From Adiantum capillus-veneris (taxonomy: Eukaryota; Streptophyta; Polypodiopsida; Polypodiales; Pteridaceae): a stretch of 64,000 bases of DNA. The stretch covers positions 79,319,278 to 79,383,277 of the forward strand of contig CM043967.1 of assembly GCA_014529385.2 (NCBI GenBank), given 5' to 3'. Under the pieces are notes generated by a model, which was not told the origin of the DNA, searched no databases, and saw only the letters and a program-made list of their open reading frames with translations. The position numbers were made by a program, and so were the translations under genes. Positions 38,581-48,929 of the stretch are shown here, piece by piece. How positions within the stretch are numbered: the first letter of the stretch is position 1; each line of letters begins with the position of its first letter.

Positions 38581-39940
38581 ATGGAAAACAATGGTCAAAA
38601 TAGACGCCCCAAACCCATCTTTCAAAGTAGGGTTCTCCACAACTCGAAGAATGAGGAGAAGAAATGGGAACGTCGGGTTTTTCAAGAAGGTGTGTGGGTC
38701 TACATGAAACCTTCCGCAATTGGTCCCCATCGTGTTCGTGAAAGAACAAACGTTGATCTCCATTGGAAGGGAAGACTAATAGGCTTCAAGCAAGTAAGAG
38801 ACAAGGGTACGGTGGCAATCGTTCAACATGTTTTCATGTTTGGACACATGCGTCTACGAGGGATCACCAACCCAAGGGATTTTCCTTGTAATTGTATGTC
38901 CCTTGCACTTCAATGGTTTTGGTGGTAACAAAAAAATGGACTTTTTACATCTCACGGACTGTTTTGTTTCTATGTAGATGTTTTCCCTTCTAGCCTTGTG
39001 GAGGAGCAACCACTCTCGTGCCTTTCAGGCACATTTACCGCCATGCATGCAAGTCTTGAGGATATGCTCTTCTCCAACACAACTTTATCAAACCTTGCAC
39101 GACAAAGGGTGTTCTTCTACACCCACAAGTACATTGTACCTACAGATGAGGAAGGCTACGGAGATCTACAACCTTTGGAGGCTACAACCTTGCGTAGCAT
39201 GGAGTGGCCAAAGCAAGATGCATTCACTGTAATGTCTTTGAAAGCCAAGATTGTAGCTAATGTGAGAGCATCATTAAAATTTGGAAAAGCCTTGCGTTCC
39301 GTTGGGCTTGGATGGTGTTGTCCTGCTCATGTCTTCGCTAGCATCTTTGGATCTTTGCCTTTCCATCATACAAATACTATGCATGTTTGCAAAGATCTAC
39401 AATACGATACATTGGAAGCCATCTTTGACGAGAAGTGGGGGTATCTTGAAGGACTTCACAACGGAGATCTCTTTCGGTGTCAGGTTGGAAGTTTCGGCAT
39501 TGCTATCCGTTTCATCAAGGTGCGCTCCACCCTTTACGTGCGGTACTTCTATGAAAGATGGATGTGCAAGCTTGGTGAATGGATTCCATTGCAATCCACC
39601 GATGCTACAATCGAGGTATTTGATTGCAATCAAATTGTCGAGTGGTGCCGTTGAAACCGTCCAAGTGAACAAGCATTGGACATTGGCCAATGTGTGGGAG
39701 CACTTAGTGATAATGGGTTTAGAGCATGGAGAAGATACAAAATTTTGCATCAGACGACGTAAGGTGAATAATTTTTCTCTCTTAATTATGTTATATTTAT
39801 GTTCTTTTGATTATTCCCTGCTCTAAGTTGGGTATGCTATTTCTTTTTTTTTTTGCTAGATTGGTAGCCGCATGGAGAGCACGATTCAAATTGAAAAGGC
39901 GTGGACGACGGAAGAGAATTTGATTTTATCATTAGAGTAG
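38581..39940 (+). pseudogene. Gene A: three-exon gene of unknown function in the candidate transposon
   Basis: Starts ATG at 38581. Exon 1 (38581-38924) joins exon 2 (from 38994) through an intron GTAACA...CCCTTCTAG. The split codon restores a continuous reading (LALQWFW-C-LVEEQPLSC). Exon 2 reads through SLEDMLFSNTTLSNLARQRV and WGYLEGLHNGDLFRCQVGS. Near 39640 a one-base frame change is needed to continue with SSGAVETVQVNKHWTLANVW. Exon 2 ends at 39763, intron 39764-39859 (GTGAAT...TTTTGCTAG), and exon 3 (39860-39940) ends SRMESTIQIEKAW...LSLE-stop. Total is about 400 residues. No family, signal peptide or membrane segment is recognised. The single frame change is the only lesion, so the family may be active elsewhere. 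Confidence 0.55.
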
Positions 39941-40200
39941 TTATGTTTTGTACTTAAATTTCTTATAATATCACAATTGTAAGTTCAAGCAGATGGTTGT
40001 ATCAAATTTTGGCAATGCACATTATCTTAAATTCGTAGTGATGTGTTTTTAGAGTTAAATGATTGTAATTTAGTTTGTAAGTTTTTTATAACTTCTTGTT
40101 ATTTGTGTTACTTTATGAAAATTGTTTAATATTCTAATTATTGTTATTATTTTTATTTTTATTTTTTTATTTTTTTGGGGGGGGGGGGGGGGACGCGTGC

Positions 40201-40208
40201 TATATAAA
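40201..40208 (+). promoter_or_regulatory. TATA box of gene B
   Basis: TATATAAA, 103 bases before the ATG at 40304 and just after a run of 16 G (40177-40192). The spacing equals that of the TATA box of the transposase-like gene on the other strand (46483-46490 to 46386). Confidence 0.7.
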
Positions 40209-40303
40209 GCCTCCTAAACCCTACCATTTTCACACTCTTTGCCTGTTCACACTCTCATTTGAGCTCCAGCACTCTTTGCATTCCTACCTTAAGAGCTAGC
40301 ATT

Positions 40304-41869
40304 ATGGCATCCTCCTCCACCCCTCTCGAAGCCACGGTGTTACAATGCTTCCAAGAGTTTTTACAAACAACCGAGTGGAAAGATCATGACGATCTTCATA
40401 ATTTCTTCACCCAACTCCCTGATGTGAACGCAACTATTCACCTAAACAGCCAATCTTTTCAACCTATCTTGGAATTCTTTGAATTTTACATCGACAAGTA
40501 TGCTGTACCAATTGTCGGACAAGGGGAATTGTGGATTCCATGCGATTTTCTTTGCTACATACACAAAGGCGATCGGCCTTTCACCCAGCGACTTCAGCGA
40601 TTTTGTGTAATTGCGGGTGAGGCAGGTCAGTACATTGAAGATTCATGTTTGAAAAAGAAGAAGGTTGGCACCTAGTTCCTAAGTCGCTTGGCGACTTTTG
40701 TGTTTCTTCTTGCGGAAGAGCCTGAAAGATCTGAGGTGAGTTTACCTCATTTGCGCCTTGGGGGTGTCGTCAAGGACACAAAGGAGCCCATTAGAGCGCC
40801 CTGGGATGCAAGCAAAGAGGGCAATATTCTTGCCCTAACCTACCCAGGAGGTATCATGGATGCCGCCAAATCCATGGGTGATGAGGGTGCAGAAGCATCC
40901 TTTAAGCCCGCTGCAGATGCGCCGGAGGAGACGTTAACTCCGGAGGTTTTTTTTGAACACCTCTCCCCAATCGTGATAAATGGGGAGGAATATTTGTTTT
41001 TACATGATCTTGAAAATACTTTTGACATCTGCATGGATGAGTGTCTGTCCATCCTTTGTGCCACTGTAGAGTCCTCTGCCATTGACCCCTCTTCCGATCC
41101 TTTGGATTGAAGCCTCCTTCCCCTTGGAGAGAGTGTAGTAGATACAGTGGAGTTGGCAATGGTGGCGGTGACAGATGCACCGCACTCATCTGTGTCTAAG
41201 GATGAGTTTGTAGCTACACGCGCATTGCTTGAAGCCCAACGCACTCCTATGCCTGTTCATATAGATGAACTTGAGAGTGTCACTATGGCTCCCAATTCAT
41301 CTATTTCTCTTGACAGCAAAGGCATAAATGATGAGGACGACGAAAAACAAGAGGTATTAATTCATTTTTGTTTTGTGATTGCGTTAATTTTCATTGTTGC
41401 ATTCTGAAATCTTATTTACCTATTGATTTCTTTGTAGAATGTTGTGGAGCTGAATGAGCATGCAGGTCGGGGAGGAGATGGTAGGCGCCAAGCTTTTGGA
41501 TGGCAGTCGTCTCTTGCGCATTACCTTGGCAAGCTCCCCCAGGACGGCTTTGCGATAATCCACAAGGAGTACACTCCTTGTGGTCAATTTTGGGTGTCAA
41601 TGATGAAAGCAATGAGCCACATCCTATGCATGTCAACCATATCTTAAGCCTCCCAAGTTATATATCTTGTAAATAAATCTCTGGCCAGTGCTGCATTTGC
41701 GACACACATTCGTGGTCTTGTGCTTTATAACGTGGACTTAAGCCAAGCTGTAGGTCTAAGCAATGTGGAACAAATTGCTTGGGATGTGCTGCACAAACAG
41801 CTTCCCTACGCCCAAGAGCACCGAGAAAACATTGCTTGCCATATCTTAGATGGCTCAAGCACTCAATAG
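40304..41869 (+). pseudogene. Gene B: two-exon gene of unknown function, three nonsense codons
   Basis: ATG at 40304 (an upstream TTG in the same frame is not a credible start). Exon 1 runs to 41353 and exon 2 from 41438 to 41869, with an 84-bp intron (GTATTAATTC...TTCTTTGTAG). The frame stays open over about 493 codons apart from TAG at 40673, TGA at 41108 and TAA at 41645, each one C-to-T change from CAG, CGA or CAA. The first domain, rich in aromatic residues (CFQEFLQTTEWKDHDDLHNF), is followed by an acidic middle with FFEHLSPIVINGEEYLFLHD and a C-terminal region AFGWQSSLAHYLGKLPQDGF. No family is recognised. It converges with the histone gene on the hairpin at 42109-42275. Confidence 0.6.
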
Positions 41870-42108
41870 TTGCATAAATCTTGTAATTATCAAATATGTA
41901 ATGAGATATATCACATCTTTGTACTTTGTTATTTCAAAATTCAAATGGGAATTGATTTTAATTGGTACCTTCTAACTTCTGTATTGAGTTTATGGTACGA
42001 TAGACAGTACGTGATTGGTTCTATCTTGTGATATGATTGTGCAATTCTTTGAATCAAAATATAGAGTTTTTTTTATATAAATAACATTAAAAAAAGCAAT
42101 ATCATAAA
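41870..42108. other. AT-rich 3' region between gene B and the hairpin
   Basis: Short AT-rich spacer with no coding signal, presumably the 3' UTR and poly(A) region of gene B. Confidence 0.4.
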
Positions 42109-42275
42109 ATTCTTATAATTTTAGCCTAAAAAAGGTTTAAAAAGGATGTCTAGAGGCCTGCCGCAGAGGCGCGCGAGAAAGCGAAAGTAACTTCTACTTT
42201 TTCCTTCTCGCGTGCCTCTGCGGCAGGCCTCTAGACATCCTTTTTGAACCTTTTTTAGGCTAATATTATAAGAAT
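42109..42275. repeat. 167-bp near-perfect hairpin between two convergent genes
   Basis: Arms 42109-42188 and 42196-42275 are reverse complements over about 80 bp with few mismatches (for example TTTAAAA against TTCAAAA) and a loop of about 7 bases. The core TCTAGAGGCCTGCCGCAGAGG is GC-rich in an AT-rich setting. It lies midway between the ends of gene B (+) and the histone gene (-). It could be a fold-back MITE or a shared transcript-end structure. I see no convincing target duplication (flanks ATAAA and ACAAT). Confidence 0.85.
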
Positions 42276-42331
42276 ACAATGCTTTTTTGGTTATTGAATC
42301 AACCACACTTGGTTGAGAGCTCTTCTATCCA

Positions 42332-42334
<3 letters not shown>

Positions 42335-42372
<38 letters not shown>
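42335..42372. repeat. (CT)n microsatellite
   Basis: About 38 bp of CT repeats in the 3' region of the histone gene. Confidence 0.95.
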
Positions 42373-42376
<4 letters not shown>

Positions 42377-42495
42377 AGTTTTACTTATATCACTTAAAAC
42401 AAAAATGTACACGACTCGTTATATTTGAAAAAGCCACGACTCGTTATATTTCAAAAAGATATCTTTACATTGGCAAAATTGCATAAAAATCAAAT

Positions 42496-43334
42496 TCAAT
42501 CTCTTTCTCCTCTGATTCGACATGCAAGAGCTAAATCCTTGGGCATTATTGTCACCCGTTTTGCATGAATAGCACACAAGTTGGTGTCTTCAAAAATAGA
42601 AATTAGATGATATTCTGCCGCTTCTTGCAGAGCTTCTACGGCGATACCTTGAACTCGAAACGCCATTCGATAACTTTGCATGATCTCTTTCACCAAACTT
42701 GCGAATGGTGCCTTGTGGATGAGAAGGTCTGAAGTTTTTTGATAGTGACGAATCTCTTGCAACGCCTTTGGAATGCGTCGCTTCACAGCAGGAGCCCGTT
42801 GTTGAGGGATGGTAGGATCTGGGACATGGGCCTTGCGAGGGTGAACCCGAAAAACTTTTTCTTTTTACGAGAGGGCTTACGAGGAGGAGCTTGTGCATCT
42901 TCAAGGTCACCATGTGCTCCGAATGTCTCTTCAACTCCACCCTGCGCTCCAGCTGGCTCGTCTGCTACATCCTCAAAATCCTCTTCATTTAGTAACCCAT
43001 GATCACCTCTAGGCTGATCTGAGGGTAGAGCGCCGAAGCCACATGGCAATGTCTTCCCAGCCGGAACTCGATGATTGCTTGGGATCTCTTGTCCGCTCCA
43101 TGGTGGGCTTTGTGCTTCGTTGTCCGTTTCGGTTTCTGTGTCTGATGTCACTACCCGTTTCTTCTTGCGTGAAGGTTGTCCATCTTGTTGCTCTTCACCT
43201 GACCATTCTCTCTCCATCTCTTCTAAGAGCTCTTGTTCATGTATCCAAGGTGGTTTTTGAGCACCTTGGACGGTTGAGTAAGGGTGAGCAAAAAAAGGTT
43301 GATCTTTTCTTGCTATTTTCTTTGTGTGTGCCAT
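42496..43334 (-). pseudogene. Histone H3 variant with a long N-terminal tail
   Basis: Read on minus from ATG 43334. The start MAHTKKIARKDQ parallels the H3 tail ARTKQTARKS: K4, A7, R8 and K9 are kept, R2 is His, S10 is Asp. About 150 residues of insert follow, with an acidic patch (DTETETD), basic NLS-like clusters (PSRKKKRVV; PSRKKKK) and Pro/Gly-rich text. Near 42855, in an A/T run, a one-base frame change leads into an ungapped H3 core: [45 protein letters not shown], then [20 protein letters not shown] unchanged from H3 and RIRGERD at the end. Loop 1 is of normal H3 length, unlike CENH3. It is intronless, about 279 residues against 136 for H3. The histone fold would sit in nucleosomes. 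TAAATAG lies ~60 bases upstream. The frameshift may be a mutation or a base-calling error. Confidence 0.85.
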
Positions 43335-43544
43335 GTTGTAGGAAGGGGCAATATTGAAAATGAGACTCCCTCTTCTCTAAAAGCCCTCTATTTACAAAAA
43401 AAAGGTCTCTTCACACTTGACCAGGCCACTTTAAAAAAATCTTAATATCATCAAAATATAAAAAACAAAAAATGGATAAATGGAGAAGTATTATATGCAA
43501 CTCAACAAAGACATCTACAAACATAAACATTACATTGCATAGCA

Positions 43545-46386
43545 TCATTTGTTTGACATGTTGGGTAACCAATGTTTGCCCACTCTATGGCGATTTTCAC
43601 ACCACCTAGCATGATTAAGGGGTCCGGTGGAGTTTCTCCATTTCTCTTTAGCAGTAAGTCGAGATTGTCTCCTAACCTCCTTGGCAAGAGTTGACTTTCG
43701 CGCTCTCTCTATGGCATGACATCTCCCCAAAGAACAACGAAAGAACCAATCAAACATCTCCTTCATGTAGTTGGATCTCGTAGTTCCACCACCGTGACGT
43801 GTATTTTTAAACTAAACACCTTTGGATCGATAATGTGATTTTTCCATTCCTTGAGTGCTCCACATGTCTAATGAACCATATTTTGACATAAAGAATGCTC
43901 CGTGCACATACAAAATATGCTGCATCAAGAAAAATGTTTAGATCAAATAAATATTTATGTATAGCATCAAAATTTGAACTGAACAAAGTAACTTACCATG
44001 TAGTGTGTGATATTGCTCTCTCCCCATGCTTGCACAAATGCTTTAGTGAAATTTGAAATGTGATCTTTGAACAAATTTTGTTGCTCGCTCGTGGTTTGGG
44101 GTTTCCACATGATTTGAAGCACTAACTCCAAGTGGTGCCACACTTGCCTACGCAGATTTACAAGCACGGGATTTGAATCTTCATCGGTCGTACACTTGCA
44201 AAGCGCTTTCCATAGCTCCCATGGAGCATCCTCTTCACCCCTCTCCTTTCGCATCTCTGGTTTCTTGAAAAACCTACGTGCTTTCACACCATTCATAGAT
44301 ACTTTTTGTGGCACTTCATGCATATTTTCCACCTCACCGATGATAGAAACATTGCCACCATGACATCCAATCGAATTTAGAATTGTTTCAATTATTCCAA
44401 TGGCTTCCACGGATCTGGAAAGTGGTTTCATTGTGAAAGCGTACTCTATGTGAAGCTTTAACAAGCGATCAAATATACGCATAAAGGAATGCAAAGTGCA
44501 AAAGTGTACATTTGTAAGTGGAAAATTGATAATGGGATGCCATGTTTTATCTTTTGTCGACCGATTGGGGACCTCCATGATAGGACACTTCAACACCGAG
44601 CACACCCAATCCCTTGCATCATCATCCATTGACCCTGCTGCCTAACTTCCCTTGACATTTTTCTTTGAAGACATGGAGCCACGAGTACTCTCCTTGTATC
44701 CTCGTACACAATATGGACAAGGAAGAACTGATGAAGCACCTTGTTTACACCCAAGTATACATTTGATTGTTTTTAGATCACCTCCTAAGTGCCACTCAAC
44801 ATCCAATGTACCTACTCCATCTACTTTTAGCTTTTCTCCCTCTAGTTGTGCCTTAATAACCTCTGTGATCCACGGGATCATAGAGAAGACCCATGCCAAC
44901 ACCTCATGAGTCTCTTTCGGAACTTCAAAAGCTCCTAACCACCATATTTATTTTTCCGATTGTACACTAAATGATGGTTTCTGAGAATGATCACCGATAG
45001 CATCGACTTTTGCAAAAAACATTGCCTCATTCATGAGTGTCACACTCATACGTTCCAATCTCCGTCCTTTGACAATTTGACATTCATCTAGCTTAAGAAT
45101 AAATATGAGCTTCTCTCCAAGTACTGAAACAACACAGGAATTGAATTGTTATACTAAATGATATTCAATACAAATAAAAAATAACATTACAATTTGTATT
45201 ACCTTGTGGAGACAAAGCATAAAATTTAACCATAGCTCATTATAGTCGTTTCAAGTCAACAAAAATATTGTTGAATTGATGATAACTAAAAGAGTTTGCC
45301 CCATTAGGAATAGTATTGCCTCCCTTTATATTACCACGTGACTTGGCACTCGTGGAAGAGTACACCATGGATCCTTCAATGTGTTTGTATTCGCCAAGGG
45401 ATTACCGAAGGAGATCATTGTTTGCTTTTTTTGCAAGTCGGACCCTATGTGGAATAGGAAATAAATTCTCGGTGATGCCTTGCTCTCGTAATGCATCTTT
45501 CATCAATACATGAAAGATCCCAACCTCATCATAAGCTCTCTGGACATCATCCTCAGACACAAGGTTAGAGATCTTTTTTAGGATCTCCTTTGTGATGGCA
45601 TCTTTCATGTGTTTGGACTTTTCACAACCTATGATGTAAAGTATATCTTCCTTTGAGATGCATCCTAGGAGAAGATTGCAACGGTTCTCTTGTATAAAAC
45701 TTCCACACACATCTTGTATATATGTCCTATTTCAAAAGGTGAACCGAGTTACAAATTGATGAAAATTATTTGAGAGTTATGAACACTGTGAATTTAAAAA
45801 AATACCTGGTTTCTGTGATTCGCTTCTTATGTGCCCCTCCATTAGAGGCTAAGTTTTCAATGGAAGAGAACTCCCTCTTACGCTCACGCATGCCAAATGG
45901 AGTGGCCTTTAGGTGCATCATTGCAATCTCTAGCTTAGTTACCTTTGTTTCTGTAGCTTTCATCTCCTCTTTAAGATCTTTGAGTTGTTTCTCTGTGGAA
46001 TGTAGTTGTTGTTGGAGATTTGTGGAATGAATGGGTAACACTTGACATTGTTGTCGGAAATATGCCGATGCACCTGCGTGATTGGAGTCCAATCTCTTAC
46101 AATACCCAAGAAGACCACGTTCTCGTTCTCCCACATATTTGATTAAGCTTGGGAGAGTACGGAATGTCGGATGACAGCCCACGAGCAGATCTTTTGGATA
46201 CAACCCTCCATCAAGCCACAAGTCAACATTGGTTTCTCCTCGAAACCGTCGTACGGATGCCGGTTGAGATGCTTTCTCGTTATTTTTTTTTGTGGAAGCA
46301 AATTCGATCGGTAGACGCAGACTGACATTAGTTGACCTAGTAGATGACGGCGCAGGTGATTCGTTGGTTATGTCGCGAAGAGACAT
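43545..46386 (-). pseudogene. Gene D: four-exon transposase-like gene, 832 codons, copy 1
   Basis: ATG at 46386. Exons 46386-45806, 45726-45203, 45123-43997 and 43811-43545 sum to 2499 bases, exactly 833 codons including the stop, with phases matching at all three introns (79, 79 and 185 bp, all GT-AG). Only five nonsense codons break it, each one C-to-T change from Gln or Arg. Residues ~53-100 hold DLWLDGGLYPK and GLLGYCKRL. A coiled coil covers ~120-165. LDECQIV and RLERMSVTLMNEA lie at ~380-400, GGDLKTIKCILG with a CPYC cluster at ~482-507, then FPLTNVHFCTLHSFMRIFDR and SIGCHGGNVSI. The C-terminal exon has SLGRCHAIERARKSTLAKEV. The D...GDxK...CxxC arrangement recalls uncharacterised eukaryotic transposases with an LGxxGAxSxxPCxxC block; I cannot name the superfamily. 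Confidence 0.65.
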
Positions 46387-46482
46387 GGTGAAAAGTTATG
46401 ATGGGAAAAAAATTTGATAAGATATACTTTTTAGGATAAACAGACAATTTTTGGGATGAAAAGACTTAAAAATATATGTTTC

Positions 46483-46490
46483 TATATATA
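46483..46490 (-). promoter_or_regulatory. TATA box of gene D
   Basis: On minus, CCTATATATAGAAACA lies 104 bases before the ATG at 46386, nearly the same spacing as in gene B. Confidence 0.6.
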
Positions 46491-46671
46491 GGTTCAATTT
46501 TTGAGCTCAAAGGAGGGAAATTTTTAAATTTTAAAAATTTCAATTTTTAGGCTTTATTAGATGGACGTTTTGATGATGTGGCATTATCTATTTATTCTTG
46601 GAGTTAATGTAGAGAGGGACCCAAGGAATTTTAGATTTGGAGCTTATAAAAGTTAGATCTTCTAAAAAAAT

Positions 46672-46721
<50 letters not shown>

Positions 46722-48301
46722 ACCTTTTGAAAGCTTAAAAGATCCATTTTGAAGATTTTATAAAAAAATTAATTTTTTGGGGTGAATTGATGCAAGAACT
46801 GAAAAGTGGATTTTGTCATAACTACTTACTCTCTTTGTTTGGTGATAGGTAGAGAGAGAATGGTTATTCTCTCTACTTTTACTCCTCTCTCTCTTTTTAC
46901 TCCCCTCTCTCTCCTACTGTATCCCCCTCTTCCTCCTACTTTACCACCCTCATTCCCTACTTTCCCCCCCTCTCCTATCTAGAGAGAAGTTAGAGAGAGA
47001 GCTACAAAAGTAGCCCTATTTATTGTCTTTGTTCCCTCCATCCCCTACAAAATACGCTTTAATCCCTTAAAATTAGGAATCCTTACATGGCCCCAAGGGG
47101 GTCCAATTTTTTCCTAATGTCACCTCGACCCATTTACACATCTTTGCTTCAAGTTTCTTCTCATCCTCTTTGATGGCCTATACTTGCTCCTGGATGACTT
47201 TGAGATCTTCGATCAGTGAGGGCTGAATTTCTCCTTCTTCAAGTTCATGTCCTCTTTTCTGCTTTCCATTGTTCCTCTTTACTAGCTTGCTTTTGGAGAA
47301 AACCTGTCTTTTCCTCCCTCCAACCTTCCATCTCCACTTTCCACTCCTTCATCTCTTTTTTCAACTTTATGAGCCGTTTAATCATGAAATTTTCCTTCAG
47401 CGTCTTGGGGTGTGTTTTTTTGTGTGGAGAATCCATAATCTTCTACTTCTAGTGGATGGCCAAAGTAAATTGCCCTGCTCGTAAGATCGCTGCCTGTTGC
47501 TGCTGTCTAGACCTTCACCACTACAAACCCTCCTTATCGATGCTTCTATTTTCCTCTACGGGGAGCTACAGCTGCTCTAACCCACAACTTCCACCTGCAA
47601 CCTTTTCGCCTCTATCTCTTTTGCTTGCCTAGGCCAGCACAAAGACTTCCCAACCACCTTCACCAGCCATTCTTTCCCGCCACCTGTGTGGAGTTCCAAA
47701 ACCCTAACATGTGGTGTTGAAACCCTAACGGTGCGCACTTTTGTGTCGCAAGGAAACCCTAGCAACGCGACTTGTTAATCTACTCTATCGCATGGTGAAT
47801 TCTCTAAGCGTGTCATCCTTGCAGTGTGACCCGCTGAGCTGCTATTTTGCATGGCAACACCGTGCTCTATTTGCGTCATCCTTGCCACTGGCCCTAATGA
47901 TTGATATCTTCAAGTGGTGGAGCTTGAAAGAAACGTATCCGTCACACTAGGTAAGGGTAAGAATGCAAGATTCGGGAGAGAGAGAAAGAAGACTAGAGTG
48001 AAAAGAAGTTTGAAATGCAAAATAGAGAAAGTGGTTAGCGTCAAGCGATCACAATCATATCATGCTTTGAGTTCAAAAGATCGATTCCGGTGATGGTTGG
48101 AGACAAGGTGATAAAATGACAGGCATTGGATAGAAAACTAATTAATTTTTGACACTGACCATTTCTATTGTAAGCATGCATTGTAATACGAAGTAATTTA
48201 TTGACGTCCTAATCAGTGGTTTTCTGTATCAAGTTTCTTTTATTTTGGAATTTTGTTAGTTTAAAAGTTTAAACTAATAAAAAGTTTAAAACTTTAAGTA
48301 C
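46491..48301. other. Gene-free stretch with (TA)n
   Basis: 46679-46718 is a (TA)n tract of about 40 bp. 46860-46990 is strongly pyrimidine-rich (purine-rich on minus) and contains AGTAGAGAGAATAA on minus, also seen on + at about 38022-38036. This may be a remnant of terminal inverted repeats but is low complexity. No gene is recognised. Confidence 0.4.
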
Positions 48302-48309
48302 TATATAAG
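48302..48309 (+). promoter_or_regulatory. Possible TATA box upstream of copy 2
   Basis: TATATAAG in an AT-rich setting, about 620 bases before the first plausible ATG of transposase-like copy 2 (48930). A short coding-like piece (FHVGLERENENVKLCILCDT, around 48610-48670) lies between, so it may serve another gene. Confidence 0.3.
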
Positions 48310-48929
48310 TCAAAAGTCACAGCTTGAAGTTTATTTCTCATTTGCACATTCTAGAAGATCCTCTCGAGCCCAAACGAGCACGCACTCATTTATTGCGCCA
48401 CATAGATGATACACGAGCAGACCACTACACACATCCATGTCACCACCACCACTTACACCACAGAAAACCCATGACTAGCTCCTCATGCAGAATCCACAGC
48501 TTCAAATCCACAACCTCAACCACATGTGGAAAACCAAACACCATAATCCACTCAACAACCTTCCCCATTAGGAGAAAGTTGGACTCACTTTTGGGCCCTG
48601 TAAGAAGTTCCACGTCGGCTTAGAGAGAGAAAATGAAAATGTTAAATTGTGCATTTTATGTGATACTTTTTTGCGCCAACAAAAAGCCAGAATGACATTC
48701 TTTGGTAGGTAGCCATCATCTTTATTATACTTATCCTTCGTTCTCTTGTCAAGAATTGAACTAACCATATGACTAATGATTTGAAATGTTAACTTAGAAG
48801 CATTCGCTCCAGAAACATAAGCCACACAAACTCTATCAACTCTAAACATGAGAATATGGCCTTCCCTACCAAAACCTGAGATATTTCATGAGTTTCGAGT
48901 GTCTGTCTATTTCTCTATCAACTCTAGGA

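Noticed and set aside
38347-38763. Minus-strand ORF with repeated LQWRSWGRRRE/ELEEGGGRQ motifs
   Set aside because: The repeats come from the 64-bp pyrimidine-rich minisatellite read backwards; the real gene A is on the other strand.
40259-40303. Start of gene B at the TTG at 40259
   Set aside because: The ATG at 40304 is the first in frame and lies at a normal distance from the TATA box; TTG starts are not expected in plant nuclear genes.
42496-43334. Calling the histone gene a CENH3 (centromeric H3)
   Set aside because: Loop 1 is not lengthened, the C-terminus is that of ordinary H3, and the first ten residues resemble the H3 tail. CENH3 usually has a longer loop 1 and an unrelated tail start.
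37959-46990. Definite terminal inverted repeats of the candidate transposon
   Set aside because: The shared AGTAGAGAGAATAA and purine-rich tracts are short and low in complexity; without other copies they cannot be told from chance.
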